Counted from the stretch's first letter, positions 11,925 through 24,173 are shown. The stretch: DNA of 64,000 nt from Pseudomonas sp. MIACH (GCF_001269925.1 NZ_LHVO01000031.1:44281-108280), one strand, 5' to 3'. Numbers and translations are program-made. The notes: generated by a model from the sequence alone, not told the origin.

Positions 11925-13010
11925 GTGAGCAAGAGAGCCTATAACTTCTGTGCCGGTCCCGCGGCGCTTCCTGAAGCAGTCCTGCAGCGTGCGCAGGGTG
12001 AACTCCTCGACTGGCATGGAAAAGGCCTCTCCGTGATGGAAATGAGCCATCGCAGCGATGAGTTCGTGTCCATTGCCACCAAGGCCGAGCAGGATCTGCG
12101 CGACTTGCTCGATATTCCATCCAATTACAAAGTGCTGTTCCTGCAGGGCGGTGCGAGCCAGCAGTTCGCCCAGATCCCGCTGAACCTGCTGCCGGAAGAC
12201 GGCACTGCCGACTACATCGACACCGGTATCTGGGGGCAGAAGGCTATTGAAGAGGCCTCGCGCTACGGTCACGTCAACGTGGCCGGCACCGCCAAGCCCT
12301 ACGACTACTTCGCCATTCCAGGTCAGAACGAATGGAAGCTGTCGAAGGATGCGGCCTACGTGCACTACGTCGCGAACGAAACCATCGGCGGCCTGGAATT
12401 CGACTGGGTGCCGGAAGTCGGCGATGTTCCGCTGGTGTGCGACATGTCCTCGGACATTCTCTCGCGGCCTATCGATGTATCGCGCTACGGCATGATCTAC
12501 GCCGGGGCGCAGAAGAACATCGGCCCGAGCGGCATCCTGGTCAACATCGTCCGTGAAGACCTGCTGGGTCGCGCGCGCTCGCTGTGCCCGACCATGCTCA
12601 ACTTCAAGGTCGCGGCCGACAACGGCTCGATGTACAACACCCCGCCGGCCTTCGCCTGGTACCTCTCGGGCCTGGTGTTCGAGTGGCTGAAAGAGCAGGG
12701 CGGTGTGGCTGCCATGGGCAAGCTCAACGAAGAGAAGAAGCGCACCCTGTACGACTTCATCGACGCCAGCGGCCTGTACAGCAACCCGATCAACCTGACC
12801 GACCGCTCGTGGATGAACGTGCCGTTCCGTCTGGCTGACGACCGCCTGGACAAGCCATTCCTCGCCGGTGCCGACGCGCGCGGCCTGTTGAACCTCAAGG
12901 GCCACCGTTCGGTGGGTGGCATGCGCGCCTCCATCTACAACGCTGTCGACATCCACGCGATCAACGCGCTGGTTGCCTACATGGCAGAGTTCGAAAAGGA
13001 ACACGGCTAA
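11925..13010 (+). CDS. serC: Phosphoserine aminotransferase SerC
   Basis: PLP enzyme making 3-phosphoserine for serine (and pyridoxine) synthesis. Start is GTG (VSKRAYNFCAGPAALP), giving the usual 361 aa; the frame is open 25 codons further up but that part is non-conserved. The PLP lysine is K197 in AGAQKNIGPSG. The stop TAA shares its last base with the pheA ATG (TAATG), so translation is probably coupled. First gene of the serC-pheA-hisC-tyrA/aroA-cmk supraoperon. Confidence 0.95.
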   Translation: MSKRAYNFCAGPAALPEAVLQRAQGELLDWHGKGLSVMEMSHRSDEFVSIATKAEQDLRDLLDIPSNYKVLFLQGGASQQFAQIPLNLLPEDGTADYIDTGIWGQKAIEEASRYGHVNVAGTAKPYDYFAIPGQNEWKLSKDAAYVHYVANETIGGLEFDWVPEVGDVPLVCDMSSDILSRPIDVSRYGMIYAGAQKNIGPSGILVNIVREDLLGRARSLCPTMLNFKVAADNGSMYNTPPAFAWYLSGLVFEWLKEQGGVAAMGKLNEEKKRTLYDFIDASGLYSNPINLTDRSWMNVPFRLADDRLDKPFLAGADARGLLNLKGHRSVGGMRASIYNAVDIHAINALVAYMAEFEKEHG

Positions 13011-14104
13011 TGTCTGAACAAGAACTCAAGGCCCTGCGTGTACGCATTGACAGCCTGGACGAGAAAGTCCTGGAGCTGATCAGTGAGCGTGCGCGCTGTG
13101 CCCAAGAAGTGGCCCGGGTGAAGATGGCGTCCCTGGCGGAAGGCGAAGTGCCGGTGTTCTACCGGCCGGAGCGTGAAGCCCAGGTGCTCAAGCGCGTCAT
13201 GGAGCGCAACAAGGGCCCATTGGGCAACGAAGAGATGGCGCGGTTGTTCCGTGAAATCATGTCGTCGTGCCTGGCGCTGGAGCAGCCGCTGAAAGTGGCG
13301 TATCTCGGCCCGGAAGGCACCTTCACCCAGGCGGCGGCCATGAAGCACTTCGGCCACGCGGTGATCAGCAAGCCAATGGCGGCCATCGACGAGGTGTTTC
13401 GTGAGGTGGCGGCCGGCGCGGTGAATTTTGGCGTGGTGCCGGTGGAAAACTCCACCGAAGGCGCGGTCAACCACACGCTGGACAGCTTCCTTGAGCACGA
13501 CATGGTGATCTGCGGCGAAGTCGAGCTGCGCATCCACCATCACCTGCTGGTGGGCGAGAGTACCAAGACCGATAGCATCAGCCGCATCTATTCCCATGCC
13601 CAGTCCCTGGCCCAGTGCCGCAAGTGGCTGGACGCCCATTACCCGAATGTCGAGCGCGTGGCGGTGTCCAGCAACGCCGAAGCGGCCAAGCGGGTCAAGG
13701 GTGAGTGGAATTCGGCGGCGATCGCCGGTGATATGGCCGCTGGCCTGTATGGTCTGACGCGCCTGGCCGAGAAAATCGAGGATCGCCCGGACAACTCCAC
13801 GCGCTTCCTGATGATCGGCAGCCAGGAAGTGCCGCCGACCGGCGACGACAAGACTTCGATCATCGTCTCCATGAGTAACAAGCCCGGCGCACTGCATGAG
13901 CTGCTGGTGCCGTTCCACGATAACGGGATTGACCTGACGCGCATCGAGACTCGTCCTTCGCGCAGCGGTAAATGGACCTACGTGTTCTTTATCGACTTCA
14001 TCGGCCACCACCGCGATCCGCTGGTCAAAGGCGTGCTGGAGAAGATCAGTCAGGAAGCCGTGGCACTCAAGGTGCTGGGCTCTTACCCGAAAGCGGTTTT
14101 GTGA
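13010..14104 (+). CDS. pheA: Bifunctional chorismate mutase / prephenate dehydratase (P-protein)
   Basis: Phenylalanine-branch enzyme of 364 aa. An AroQ-type chorismate mutase domain occupies about residues 1-90 (LRVRIDSLDEKVLELISERA). The dehydratase domain covers about 95-275 (YLGPEGTFTQAA, VPVENSTEGAVNHTLD, NSTRFLMI). The ACT domain at about 285-360 carries the Phe-binding segments GALHELLVPF and RIETRPSR, so feedback inhibition by phenylalanine is expected. It starts on the serC stop codon and is followed 9 bases later by hisC. Confidence 0.97.
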   Translation: MSEQELKALRVRIDSLDEKVLELISERARCAQEVARVKMASLAEGEVPVFYRPEREAQVLKRVMERNKGPLGNEEMARLFREIMSSCLALEQPLKVAYLGPEGTFTQAAAMKHFGHAVISKPMAAIDEVFREVAAGAVNFGVVPVENSTEGAVNHTLDSFLEHDMVICGEVELRIHHHLLVGESTKTDSISRIYSHAQSLAQCRKWLDAHYPNVERVAVSSNAEAAKRVKGEWNSAAIAGDMAAGLYGLTRLAEKIEDRPDNSTRFLMIGSQEVPPTGDDKTSIIVSMSNKPGALHELLVPFHDNGIDLTRIETRPSRSGKWTYVFFIDFIGHHRDPLVKGVLEKISQEAVALKVLGSYPKAVL

Positions 14105-14113
14105 GGCTTTAAC

Positions 14114-15226
14114 ATGAGTGGCAACTTCCTCGCCCTGGCTCAGCCGGGCGTGCAACAACTGTCGCCTTACGTTCCGGGTAAGCCTGTGGACGAGCTGGCG
14201 CGTGAGTTGAACCTGGATCCTTCCAAGATCGTCAAGCTGGCGAGTAACGAGAATCCACTGGGTCCAAGCTCCAAGGTATTGGCGGCGATTCGTGAAGAGT
14301 TGGCCGAGCTGACCCGTTACCCGGACGGCAATGGCTTCGCCCTCAAGTCCCTGCTGGCGGAAACATGCCGGGTCGAGCTGAACCAGGTCACCCTGGGCAA
14401 CGGCTCCAACGACATCCTCGAACTGGTCGGCCGTGCCTACCTGGCGCCGGGCCTGAACGCCGTGTTCAGCGAGCACGCGTTTGCGGTTTACCCGATCGTC
14501 ACCCAGGCAGTCGGTGCCGACGTCCGCGTGATTCCCGCCAAGGACTGGGGCCACGACCTGCCGGCCATGCTGGCCGCCATTGATGCCCAGACCCGCGTTG
14601 TGTTTATCGCCAACCCGAACAACCCGACCGGCACCTGGTTCGATGCGCAAGCGCTCAACGACTTCCTGCAAGACGTGCCTGAGCATGTACTGGTGGTGTT
14701 GGACGAAGCCTATATCGAGTACGCCGAAGGCAGCGACCTGCCGGACGGCCTGGATTTCCTGGCGGCCTACCCGAACCTGCTGGTGTCGCGCACTTTCTCC
14801 AAGGCCTATGGCCTGGCGTCGCTGCGGGTGGGCTATGGCCTGTCGACTGCGGTGGTTGCCGATGTACTGAACCGCGTGCGCCAGCCGTTCAACGTCAACA
14901 GTCTCGCCTTGACGGCGGCCTGTGCGGCGGTGAAGGATGCCGAGTACCTTGAGGAAAGTCGTCGCATCAACGCAAACGGCATGCTGCAGTTGCAGGATGG
15001 TTTCCGTGAGTTGGGCCTGGACTGGATTCCATCCAAGGGCAACTTCATCTGTGTCGACCTCGGCCAAGTGGCTGCTCCTGTGTTCCAGGGGCTGTTGCGC
15101 GAGGGCGTGATCGTGCGGCCGGTGGCCAACTACGGCATGCCGAACCACCTGCGGATCACCATCGGCTTGCCGGCTGAAAACAGTCGCTTCCTGGAGGCGC
15201 TGGCCAAGGTTCTGGCTCGTGGTTGA
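14114..15226 (+). CDS. hisC: Histidinol-phosphate / aromatic aminotransferase HisC2
   Basis: Class I/II PLP aminotransferase, 370 aa. LASNENPLGPS near residue 43, ANPNNPTGTW, LDEAYIEY and the PLP lysine K230 in SRTFSKAYG are visible. The copy inside the pheA-tyrA/aroA cluster is usually regarded as the broad-specificity HisC2 serving aromatic amino acids as well as histidine; this is inference from context. It overlaps the next gene by 8 bases. Confidence 0.92.
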   Translation: MSGNFLALAQPGVQQLSPYVPGKPVDELARELNLDPSKIVKLASNENPLGPSSKVLAAIREELAELTRYPDGNGFALKSLLAETCRVELNQVTLGNGSNDILELVGRAYLAPGLNAVFSEHAFAVYPIVTQAVGADVRVIPAKDWGHDLPAMLAAIDAQTRVVFIANPNNPTGTWFDAQALNDFLQDVPEHVLVVLDEAYIEYAEGSDLPDGLDFLAAYPNLLVSRTFSKAYGLASLRVGYGLSTAVVADVLNRVRQPFNVNSLALTAACAAVKDAEYLEESRRINANGMLQLQDGFRELGLDWIPSKGNFICVDLGQVAAPVFQGLLREGVIVRPVANYGMPNHLRITIGLPAENSRFLEALAKVLARG

Positions 15227-17465
15227 TGTCACTGCATTGCAACCTGCTGTGCCTATGATCGGTCGCCTGGTGGTGGTGGGTTTGGGCTTGATCGGTGGCT
15301 CCTTCGCCAAGGGCCTGCGCGAAAGCGGGCTATGCGGCGAAGTGGTCGGTGTGGACCTGGACCCGCAATCGCGCAAGCTGGCGGTGGAGTTGGGTGTGGT
15401 GGATCGCTGTGAGGCGGACCTGGCGCTGGCATGTCAGGGGGCTGACGTCATTCAGCTCGCGGTGCCGATCCTGGCCATGGAGAAACTGCTGGCGGTATTG
15501 GCCGGCATGGACCTGGGGCAAGCGATCCTGACGGATGTCGGCAGTGCCAAGGGCAATGTGGTGCGTGCGGCGCAATTGGCTTTTGGCGGTATGCCTGCGC
15601 GCTTCGTGCCCGGCCATCCGATTGCCGGTTCCGAGCAGAGTGGCGTGGAGGCGTCCAATGCGCAGCTGTTCCGCCGCCATAAAGTGATCCTGACGCCGCT
15701 GGAGCAAACCGATTCAGCCGCGCTGGCCGTGGTGGATCGTCTCTGGCGTGAGCTGGGGGCGGACGTGGAGCATATGCAGGTCGAGCGCCACGACGAAGTG
15801 TTGGCGGCGACCAGCCATTTGCCGCATTTGTTGGCATTCGGCCTGGTGGACTCCTTGGCCAAGCGCAACGAAAACCTTGAGATTTTCCGTTACGCCGCCG
15901 GTGGCTTCCGCGATTTCACGCGGATTGCCGGCAGCGATCCGGTGATGTGGCACGACATCTTTCTCGCCAATCGCGAAGCGGTGTTGCGCACCCTGGACAC
16001 CTTCCGCAGTGACCTCGACGCCTTGCGCGACGCAGTCGATGCCGGGGATGGCCATCAATTATTGGGCGTGTTCACCCGTGCGCGGGTCGCACGTGAGCAT
16101 TTCAGCAAGATCCTGGCTCGCCGGGCCTATATGGAATCTGCTGTGAGCGCCGATGAGTTGACCTTTATTGCCAGTCCGGGCGGCCGCTTGAGCGGGCGTA
16201 TCCGGGTGCCGGGGGATAAGTCGATCTCCCATCGGTCGATCATGCTGGGCTCGTTGGCTGACGGTGTGACCGAGGTCGAAGGTTTCCTGGAGGGCGAAGA
16301 TGCTCTGGCAACCTTGCAGGCGTTTCGTGACATGGGCGTGGTGATTGAGGGGCCGCACCATGGGCGCGTGACCATTCATGGTGTGGGATTGCACGGCTTG
16401 AAGCCGGCGCCGGGGCCTATCTACCTGGGTAATTCCGGTACATCCATGCGCCTGCTGTCGGGTTTGTTGGCGGCGCAACGTTTTGACAGCGTATTGACCG
16501 GCGATGCTTCCCTGTCCAAGCGCCCGATGAATCGCGTGGCCAAGCCATTGCGGGAAATGGGGGCGTTGATCGAAACCGGGCCGCAAGGGTGTCCGCCGCT
16601 GACCATTCGTGGTGGCCAGACGCTGAAAGGCCTGGCTTATACGCTGCCGATGGCCAGTGCCCAGGTCAAATCCTGTCTGTTGCTGGCGGGGCTGTATGCC
16701 GAAGGTAAAACCGCAGTGACCGAGCCTGCGCCGACCCGCGACCATACCGAGCGTATGTTGCGCGGTTTTGGTTATCCTGTTGTGGTGGCGGGTGCTACCG
16801 CGTCGGTGGAATCGGGCCATGTGCTGACGGCTACCCATATTGAAGTGCCGGGGGACATCTCATCTTCGGCATTCTTCCTGGTGGCTGCTTCGATTGCCGA
16901 GGGTTCCGAGCTGTTGCTGGAGCATGTCGGCATAAACCCTACTCGTGCCGGGGTGATCGATATCCTGCGGCTGATGGGCGCCGATATCACTCTGGAAAAC
17001 CAGCGCGTAGTCGGTGGCGAGCCTGTCGCTGACCTGCGTGTGCGTGCTGCTGCGCTCAAGGGTATCGAGATTCCAGAAGCGCTGGTGCCCTTGGCCATCG
17101 ATGAGTTTCCGGTGTTGTTCGTCGCGGCGGCCTGCGCTGAAGGCCGGACTATTTTGCGTGGCGCTGAGGAGTTGCGCGTCAAGGAGTCTGACCGTATCCA
17201 GGTCATGGCCGACGGTCTGCTGGCGTTGGGAGTGAAGTGTGAACCGACCCCCGATGGGATTATCATTGATGGTGGCCTGATGGGCGGTGGTGAAGTCCAT
17301 GCCCATGGTGATCACCGGATTGCCATGGCGTTCAGTGTGGCTTCCCTGCGGGCAGTTGCGCCGATTCGTATCCATGACTGCGCCAATGTTGCTACGTCTT
17401 TTCCGAACTTTCTTACACTGTGTGCCCAAGTCGGCATGCGTGTTGCCCAAGAGGCTCAATTGTGA
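15219..17465 (+). CDS. tyrA-aroA: Fused prephenate dehydrogenase - 3-phosphoshikimate 1-carboxyvinyltransferase (TyrA-AroA)
   Basis: Bifunctional 748-aa protein. Residues about 1-300 are an NAD-dependent prephenate/arogenate dehydrogenase ([35 protein letters not shown]), and about 312-745 are EPSP synthase ([51 protein letters not shown]). The GTG at 15219 is chosen because AAGG stands 9 bases before it; an ATG at 15255 is the alternative and would give 736 aa without a visible ribosome site. The fusion is a known Pseudomonas trait. It overlaps hisC and cmk, so the whole run is coupled. Confidence 0.95.
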   Translation: MVDVTALQPAVPMIGRLVVVGLGLIGGSFAKGLRESGLCGEVVGVDLDPQSRKLAVELGVVDRCEADLALACQGADVIQLAVPILAMEKLLAVLAGMDLGQAILTDVGSAKGNVVRAAQLAFGGMPARFVPGHPIAGSEQSGVEASNAQLFRRHKVILTPLEQTDSAALAVVDRLWRELGADVEHMQVERHDEVLAATSHLPHLLAFGLVDSLAKRNENLEIFRYAAGGFRDFTRIAGSDPVMWHDIFLANREAVLRTLDTFRSDLDALRDAVDAGDGHQLLGVFTRARVAREHFSKILARRAYMESAVSADELTFIASPGGRLSGRIRVPGDKSISHRSIMLGSLADGVTEVEGFLEGEDALATLQAFRDMGVVIEGPHHGRVTIHGVGLHGLKPAPGPIYLGNSGTSMRLLSGLLAAQRFDSVLTGDASLSKRPMNRVAKPLREMGALIETGPQGCPPLTIRGGQTLKGLAYTLPMASAQVKSCLLLAGLYAEGKTAVTEPAPTRDHTERMLRGFGYPVVVAGATASVESGHVLTATHIEVPGDISSSAFFLVAASIAEGSELLLEHVGINPTRAGVIDILRLMGADITLENQRVVGGEPVADLRVRAAALKGIEIPEALVPLAIDEFPVLFVAAACAEGRTILRGAEELRVKESDRIQVMADGLLALGVKCEPTPDGIIIDGGLMGGGEVHAHGDHRIAMAFSVASLRAVAPIRIHDCANVATSFPNFLTLCAQVGMRVAQEAQL

Positions 17466-18151
17466 ATATCAAATCACCGGTGATTACCATCGACGGGCCA
17501 AGCGGCTCGGGCAAAGGCACTATCGCCGGCATCCTGGCCAAGCGCCTGGGCTGGTGCCTGCTGGATTCTGGCGCGTTGTATCGTCTGCTGGCTTTTGCTG
17601 CGCGTAACCACGGCGTCGACCTGACCAACGAAGAGTCCCTGAAGCTGCTGGCCGCGCACCTCGATGTGCAGTTCGTCGGCGCGACGGAAGGTCATCCCCA
17701 GCGCATCATCCTGGAAGGGGATGATGTGACCGACGATTTACGTAATGAGCAGGTCGGCTCCTGGGCCTCGCAGGTTGCCGCGCTGCCGGCTGTGCGGGAT
17801 GCGCTGCTGCAGCGTCAGCGCGCTTTCCAGGAGCCACCGGGCCTGGTGGCCGATGGCCGAGATATGGGCACGGTCGTGTTTCCTGAGGCGCCGTTGAAGA
17901 TTTTCCTGACCGCCAGCGCCGAGGAACGGGCTCGCCGCCGTTACTTGCAGTTGAAGGGCAAAGTCGATGGTGTTAGTCTGTCGAGTCTGCTAGATGAGAT
18001 CCGTGCACGCGATGAGCGTGATACCCAGCGCGCAGTAGCCCCGCTCAAGCCGGCGGCTGATGCCATACAGCTGGACTCCACGGAGTTGTCCATCGAGCAG
18101 GTGCTGGAACGCATCTTGAGTGAAATCGCCATTCGCGATATCGCCGGGTGA
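17462..18151 (+). CDS. cmk: Cytidylate kinase
   Basis: Phosphorylates CMP/dCMP. It is 229 aa from the GTG in a GTGA overlap with the aroA stop; the frame is open 14 codons further up but lies in aroA. The P-loop is [10 protein letters not shown] near residue 10. DSGALYR and [13 protein letters not shown], then the DERDTQR lid-type segment, are diagnostic. It ends the supraoperon at a strong terminator and precedes rpsA as in many proteobacteria. Confidence 0.97.
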   Translation: MNIKSPVITIDGPSGSGKGTIAGILAKRLGWCLLDSGALYRLLAFAARNHGVDLTNEESLKLLAAHLDVQFVGATEGHPQRIILEGDDVTDDLRNEQVGSWASQVAALPAVRDALLQRQRAFQEPPGLVADGRDMGTVVFPEAPLKIFLTASAEERARRRYLQLKGKVDGVSLSSLLDEIRARDERDTQRAVAPLKPAADAIQLDSTELSIEQVLERILSEIAIRDIAG

Positions 18152-18153
18152 TC

Positions 18154-18199
18154 AAGAAGGCCGCAGGGGACCAGTCATAGTCCTGCGGTGGCTTCTTTT
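18154..18199 (+). terminator. Intrinsic terminator after cmk
   Basis: A two-part stem, AAGAAG plus CCGCAGG against CCTGCGG plus CTTCTT, ends in TTTT. It separates the amino-acid supraoperon from rpsA. Confidence 0.85.
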
Positions 18200-18212
18200 A
18201 ACTGAAACTGAC

Positions 18213-18253
18213 CCACACCGTCTGGGGTGTGGAGATGGGCGTATTCTTCGCCC
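18213..18253 (+). promoter_or_regulatory. rpsA leader with two hairpins (possible S1 autoregulatory region)
   Basis: Hairpin 1 is CCACACC/GGTGTGG (18213-18219 with 18226-18232) and hairpin 2 is GGGCG/CGCCC (18237-18241 with 18249-18253). A purine-rich GGAGAT lies between them and AGGAA 18 bases later precedes the ATG. Gammaproteobacterial rpsA leaders are known to fold into hairpins that S1 itself binds; this layout fits, but function here is inferred. Confidence 0.5.
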
Positions 18254-18271
18254 TTATCAACAGGAATTAAA

Positions 18272-19957
18272 ATGAGCGAAAGCTTTGCGGAACTCTTTGA
18301 AGAAAGCCTAAAAACCCTGAACCTTCAGGCAGGCTCCATCATCACCGGTGTTATCGTTGATATCGATTACCAAGCTCGCTGGGTAACCGTTCACGCTGGT
18401 CTGAAGTCTGAAGCTCTGATCCCGCTGGAACAGTTCTACAACGATGCTGGCGATCTGACAATCAATGTCGGTGACGAAGTTCACGTTGCTCTGGACTCGG
18501 TTGAAGACGGTTTCGGTGAAACCAAGCTGTCCCGTGAAAAAGCCAAGCGCGCTGAATGCTGGATTGTTCTCGAAGCAGCCTTCGCAGCTGAAGAAGTGGT
18601 CAAGGGCGTTATCAACGGTAAGGTTAAAGGCGGCTTCACTGTCGACGTTAACGGCATCCGTGCGTTCCTGCCAGGTTCTTTGGTCGACGTTCGTCCTGTG
18701 CGCGACACCACGCACCTGGAAGGCAAAGAACTCGAATTCAAGGTCATCAAGCTCGACCAGAAGCGCAACAACGTTGTCGTTTCCCGTCGCAGCGTCCTGG
18801 AAGCAGAGAACTCCGCCGAGCGTGAAGCTCTGCTGGAATCCCTGCAGGAAGGCCAACAAGTCAAAGGTATCGTCAAGAACCTCACCGATTACGGCGCATT
18901 CGTCGATCTGGGTGGCGTCGATGGCCTGCTGCACATTACCGACATGGCTTGGAAGCGTATCAAGCATCCTTCCGAAATCGTCAATGTTGGCGACGAGATC
19001 GATGTCAAGGTTCTGAAATACGATCGCGAGCGCAACCGTGTTTCCCTGGGCCTGAAGCAACTGGGTGAAGATCCATGGGTTGCTATCAAAGCCCGTTACC
19101 CAGAAAGCACTCGCGTAACCGCGCGTGTTACCAACCTGACCGACTACGGCTGCTTCGCAGAGCTGGAAGAAGGCGTGGAAGGCCTGGTACACGTTTCCGA
19201 AATGGACTGGACCAACAAAAACATCCACCCTTCGAAAGTCGTACAAGTCGGCGACGAAGTGGAAGTTATGGTTCTGGACATCGACGAAGAGCGTCGTCGT
19301 ATCTCCCTGGGCATCAAGCAGTGCAAATCTAACCCATGGGAAGATTTCTCTGGCCAGTTCAACAAGGGCGATAAAATCTCCGGCACCATCAAGTCGATCA
19401 CCGATTTCGGTATCTTCATTGGTCTGGACGGCGGCATCGACGGCCTGGTTCACCTGTCCGACATCTCCTGGAACGAAGTTGGCGAAGAAGCTGTTCGTCG
19501 TTTCAAGAAGGGCGACGAGCTGGACACCGTTATCCTGTCGGTTGACCCAGAGCGCGAGCGCATCTCCCTGGGTATCAAGCAACTGGAAAGCGATCCGTTC
19601 TCCGAGTACGTTCAAGAGAACGACAAAGGCGCCATCGTTAAAGGCACTGTGAAAGAAGTTGACGCCAAAGGCGCCATCATCGTTCTGGCCGACGATATCG
19701 AAGCGACTCTGAAAGCCTCCGAAATCAGCCGTGACCGCGTTGAAGACGCGCGCAACGTTCTGAAAGAAGGCCAGGAAGTAGAAGCCAAGATCATCAGCGT
19801 TGATCGCAAGAGCCGCGTGATCCAACTCTCCATCAAGTCGAAAGATGAAGTGGAAGAGAAAGAAGCAATCCAGAGCCTGAAATCGGCTCCGGAAGCTGCA
19901 ACAGGCGAGACCACCATGGCCTCCCTGCTGCGCGAAGCAATGGCTAAGCAGAACTAA
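18272..19957 (+). CDS. rpsA: 30S ribosomal protein S1
   Basis: RNA-binding ribosomal protein that helps mRNAs dock on the 30S subunit; 561 aa from [13 protein letters not shown], with AGGAATTAAA before the ATG. The frame continues 15 codons upstream, through the leader hairpins, and is not coding. Six S1 OB-fold repeats are visible, at about residues 21-87, 105-171, 192-260, 277-347, 364-434 and 451-520; repeats 3-6 carry the typical TDYG/TDFG-F and VH-S-W patterns. Strongly biased codons suit high expression. A strong terminator follows. Confidence 0.98.
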   Translation: MSESFAELFEESLKTLNLQAGSIITGVIVDIDYQARWVTVHAGLKSEALIPLEQFYNDAGDLTINVGDEVHVALDSVEDGFGETKLSREKAKRAECWIVLEAAFAAEEVVKGVINGKVKGGFTVDVNGIRAFLPGSLVDVRPVRDTTHLEGKELEFKVIKLDQKRNNVVVSRRSVLEAENSAEREALLESLQEGQQVKGIVKNLTDYGAFVDLGGVDGLLHITDMAWKRIKHPSEIVNVGDEIDVKVLKYDRERNRVSLGLKQLGEDPWVAIKARYPESTRVTARVTNLTDYGCFAELEEGVEGLVHVSEMDWTNKNIHPSKVVQVGDEVEVMVLDIDEERRRISLGIKQCKSNPWEDFSGQFNKGDKISGTIKSITDFGIFIGLDGGIDGLVHLSDISWNEVGEEAVRRFKKGDELDTVILSVDPERERISLGIKQLESDPFSEYVQENDKGAIVKGTVKEVDAKGAIIVLADDIEATLKASEISRDRVEDARNVLKEGQEVEAKIISVDRKSRVIQLSIKSKDEVEEKEAIQSLKSAPEAATGETTMASLLREAMAKQN

Positions 19958-19974
19958 GTTCTGTAAGGCTGAAA

Positions 19975-20002
19975 AAAAGGGCGACTTCGGTCGCCCTTTT
20001 TT
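19975..20002 (+). terminator. Intrinsic terminator after rpsA
   Basis: An 11-bp perfect stem AAAAGGGCGAC / GTCGCCCTTTT with a TTCG tetraloop and a run of six T. One of the clearest terminators in the window. Confidence 0.95.
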
Positions 20003-20108
20003 ATGCCTGAAATTCGTTGAATCCACGCGCAAGAACCAAGGGTTAGGGCTTGGTGTCAGAGCTGACTATAGTGTTGATAAGAGCCACCCCGTGTTATTAA
20101 GGATTTCA

Positions 20109-20393
20109 ATGAAAAGGCTTATCGTAGTGCTCGCAGTGGTATTGCTTGCAGGCTGTGCCGCTACCAGCGCCAAAACTCACGTCAAGCGCGGTGTCAGCGG
20201 CATTGAGGTTGACTGCTCGGGGCTTGGCGGCAATTGGGAGAAGTGCGAGAAGCGCGCCGCCCGCGAATGCAAGATGCGGGGCTATAAGGTCATCACCAGG
20301 TCCAGCGACGCCAAAGACGAAGAGGGTGATTACTTGTTCGGTTGGAACCCTGCTGGAGCAGTCACTCGTACCATGCTTGTGATCTGCAATTGA
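20109..20393 (+). CDS. Small putative lipoprotein of unknown function
   Basis: A 94-aa protein with a lipoprotein signal: MKRLIVVLAVVLLAGC, lipobox LLAGC with Cys16, then a short mature domain with four further Cys (DCSGLGGNWEKCEKRAAREC and the C-terminal VICN). AAGGA 6 bases before this ATG decides the start; a further ATG 6 codons up lacks a good site. I do not recognise a domain. The paired cysteines suggest periplasmic disulfides. It is inserted between rpsA and ihfB, which are adjacent in many relatives. Confidence 0.75.
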   Translation: MKRLIVVLAVVLLAGCAATSAKTHVKRGVSGIEVDCSGLGGNWEKCEKRAARECKMRGYKVITRSSDAKDEEGDYLFGWNPAGAVTRTMLVICN

Positions 20394-20524
20394 GTGTGTT
20401 GATCGCTCATGGCGGTGGTTATTCAAACGGCAGATAAGTTGATGTGTGGGCTGTTCAAAATCATCAAGTCATGCTAAAACCTTCGAAGCGCTTTTCCTAG
20501 CTGCTTGAAAAAGAAGGGAAAAAT

Positions 20525-20827
20525 ATGACGAAGTCGGAGTTGATCGAACGAATTGTCACCCATCAAGGGCTGCTTTCATCCAAGGATGTAGAGCTGGCTA
20601 TCAAGACCATGCTTGAGCAGATGTCCCAGTGCCTGGCGACCGGCGATCGGATTGAAATTCGCGGGTTTGGGAGTTTTTCGCTGCACTACCGTGCTCCGCG
20701 GGTAGGGCGTAATCCTAAGACTGGGCAGTCAGTCAGCCTGGACGGTAAGTTTGTCCCTCATTTCAAGCCGGGCAAGGAGTTGCGGGATCGGGTGAATGAG
20801 GATGAGGAAGATGAAGGTAGTCTGTGA
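20525..20827 (+). CDS. ihfB: Integration host factor beta subunit
   Basis: DNA-bending HU/IHF-family protein of 100 aa that pairs with IHF alpha. [14 protein letters not shown] at the start, [15 protein letters not shown] in the beta arm, and the signature [12 protein letters not shown] with the intercalating Pro are clear. The C-terminus is acidic (NEDEEDEGS). In Pseudomonas ihfB (himD) marks the left flank of the O-antigen locus, and it does so here. Confidence 0.96.
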   Translation: MTKSELIERIVTHQGLLSSKDVELAIKTMLEQMSQCLATGDRIEIRGFGSFSLHYRAPRVGRNPKTGQSVSLDGKFVPHFKPGKELRDRVNEDEEDEGSL

Positions 20828-20846
20828 TCGTAGTTTGGAGGATTAG

Positions 20847-21092
20847 ATGAGTAAAATCAGGCAATTTGTTGAAATCGCGCTGCTCATTTTGGTTGTCGCC
20901 GTCGTGATTGTATTCACTCTTGAAAATGATCAGCGTGTAAGTCTTGTTTTCTTTACTTGGTCGACGCCTCAAGCTCCAGTTGCAGTCTATGTTGTCTTGG
21001 CTCTGTTGATAGGTTGCTGTCTCGGTCCTGTTATCAGCTCGTTAACACGTCTGCGTTCAAGGCGTGCAGCGAAAGCGCGCATTCAGAGCTAA
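20847..21092 (+). CDS. LapA-domain small membrane protein
   Basis: An 81-aa protein with two predicted membrane helices (about residues 9-26 and 42-65) separated by ENDQRVSLVFFTWS, and a basic C-terminus (RLRSRRAAKARIQS). This is the LapA (YciS-like, DUF1049) pattern, a family linked in E. coli to control of LPS synthesis with LapB. GGAG stands 9 bases before the ATG, and the gene follows ihfB by 19 bases, so they are likely cotranscribed. No lapB follows. Confidence 0.8.
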   Translation: MSKIRQFVEIALLILVVAVVIVFTLENDQRVSLVFFTWSTPQAPVAVYVVLALLIGCCLGPVISSLTRLRSRRAAKARIQS

Positions 21093-21884
21093 CACGCTGG
21101 TGTTGGGGGCTTCAGCTATTGGTCTTTGAAAGTTGGATTTTATTTGGCTGGATTGGTCTTTTTTGTATGCTCAATGAATGTGCTCTTTCTTGCCGGTAGG
21201 GTTTTAGGTTTTTCTTATTTGAGTGTTGACCCGTGAGTGCAACGCTTTTCGGGTTATGGCAGTTTGGATATCTAATTCAATGGTTTCGCATTAAGTGACG
21301 TTGTGCGTTGGCGAAATTGTTTGTGGAATATTTGTCTCTGTGCCGCATCAATGAGTCGTGGGGGCGGAACTGCTAAGAGGTCAGGCTCAGTAATGGGTTT
21401 GTAGTCTCTTGAAAGCCTGTCTGCGTCCTCCTGTCGTGTGTCGAGTCGTCAGCCCTGTTGGAAATTTTGCCCTGGTCTATACTGGAAGGCGCTTTGCCGC
21501 TGCGACATTTCGTAGCGGAAGGCAGGGGTTGCATGAGCTTTTTGTGAGAAAAATCATAGGCTTTTTAGAGGTGGGCACGGTTGGGAAGCGTCAATACGTT
21601 GCCTGGATTTGCTCGCTGTAACGCCATGATTACAAGTATTTCTCTCCGATGCTGTTGTGGAATCATCAATTTGGCTACAGCTATGCCGGGAGAATAACGG
21701 CATAATGTGCCCTTTGATACATTGCCCAAGGCGTATGCGCTTACGCTGTCTCGCAGGTGGGTCAATCCCAATTGGCGGCGTTTTGAGTGGGGCGTATGAA
21801 AAAGAGAGCCTCAGCATCGGGTTGTGATTCCCGGGATAGTTGATGTGTTGATCGTTCCAGAATTAGCTAATGGAGTTTTACCTG
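21093..21884. other. Gene-free AT-richer leader of the O-antigen locus
   Basis: Almost 800 bases without a convincing gene: the short frames on either strand have no ribosome sites or recognisable domains. The base composition is lower in GC than the flanking housekeeping genes. An ops-like GCCGGTAGGGT lies at 21192-21202, one mismatch from the core GGCGGTAGNNT. A wzz chain-length gene, found here in P. aeruginosa from memory, is absent. The promoter of the wbp operon should be within this stretch but no clear -35/-10 pair was found. Confidence 0.5.
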
Positions 21885-24166
<2,282 letters not shown>

Positions 24167-24173
24167 GGCAGGC

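Noticed and set aside
13007..15376. Long minus-strand open frame across pheA and hisC
   Set aside because: Overlaps two firm genes entirely; no homology signal and low-complexity His/Gln/Arg-rich translation.
16131..17465. Independent aroA starting at an internal ATG
   Set aside because: The frame is continuous with tyrA, there is no ribosome site before the internal ATG, and the fusion is usual in Pseudomonas.
21409..21817. Short frames on both strands in the O-antigen leader
   Set aside because: No Shine-Dalgarno, no recognisable motif and overlapping one another; treated as non-coding.
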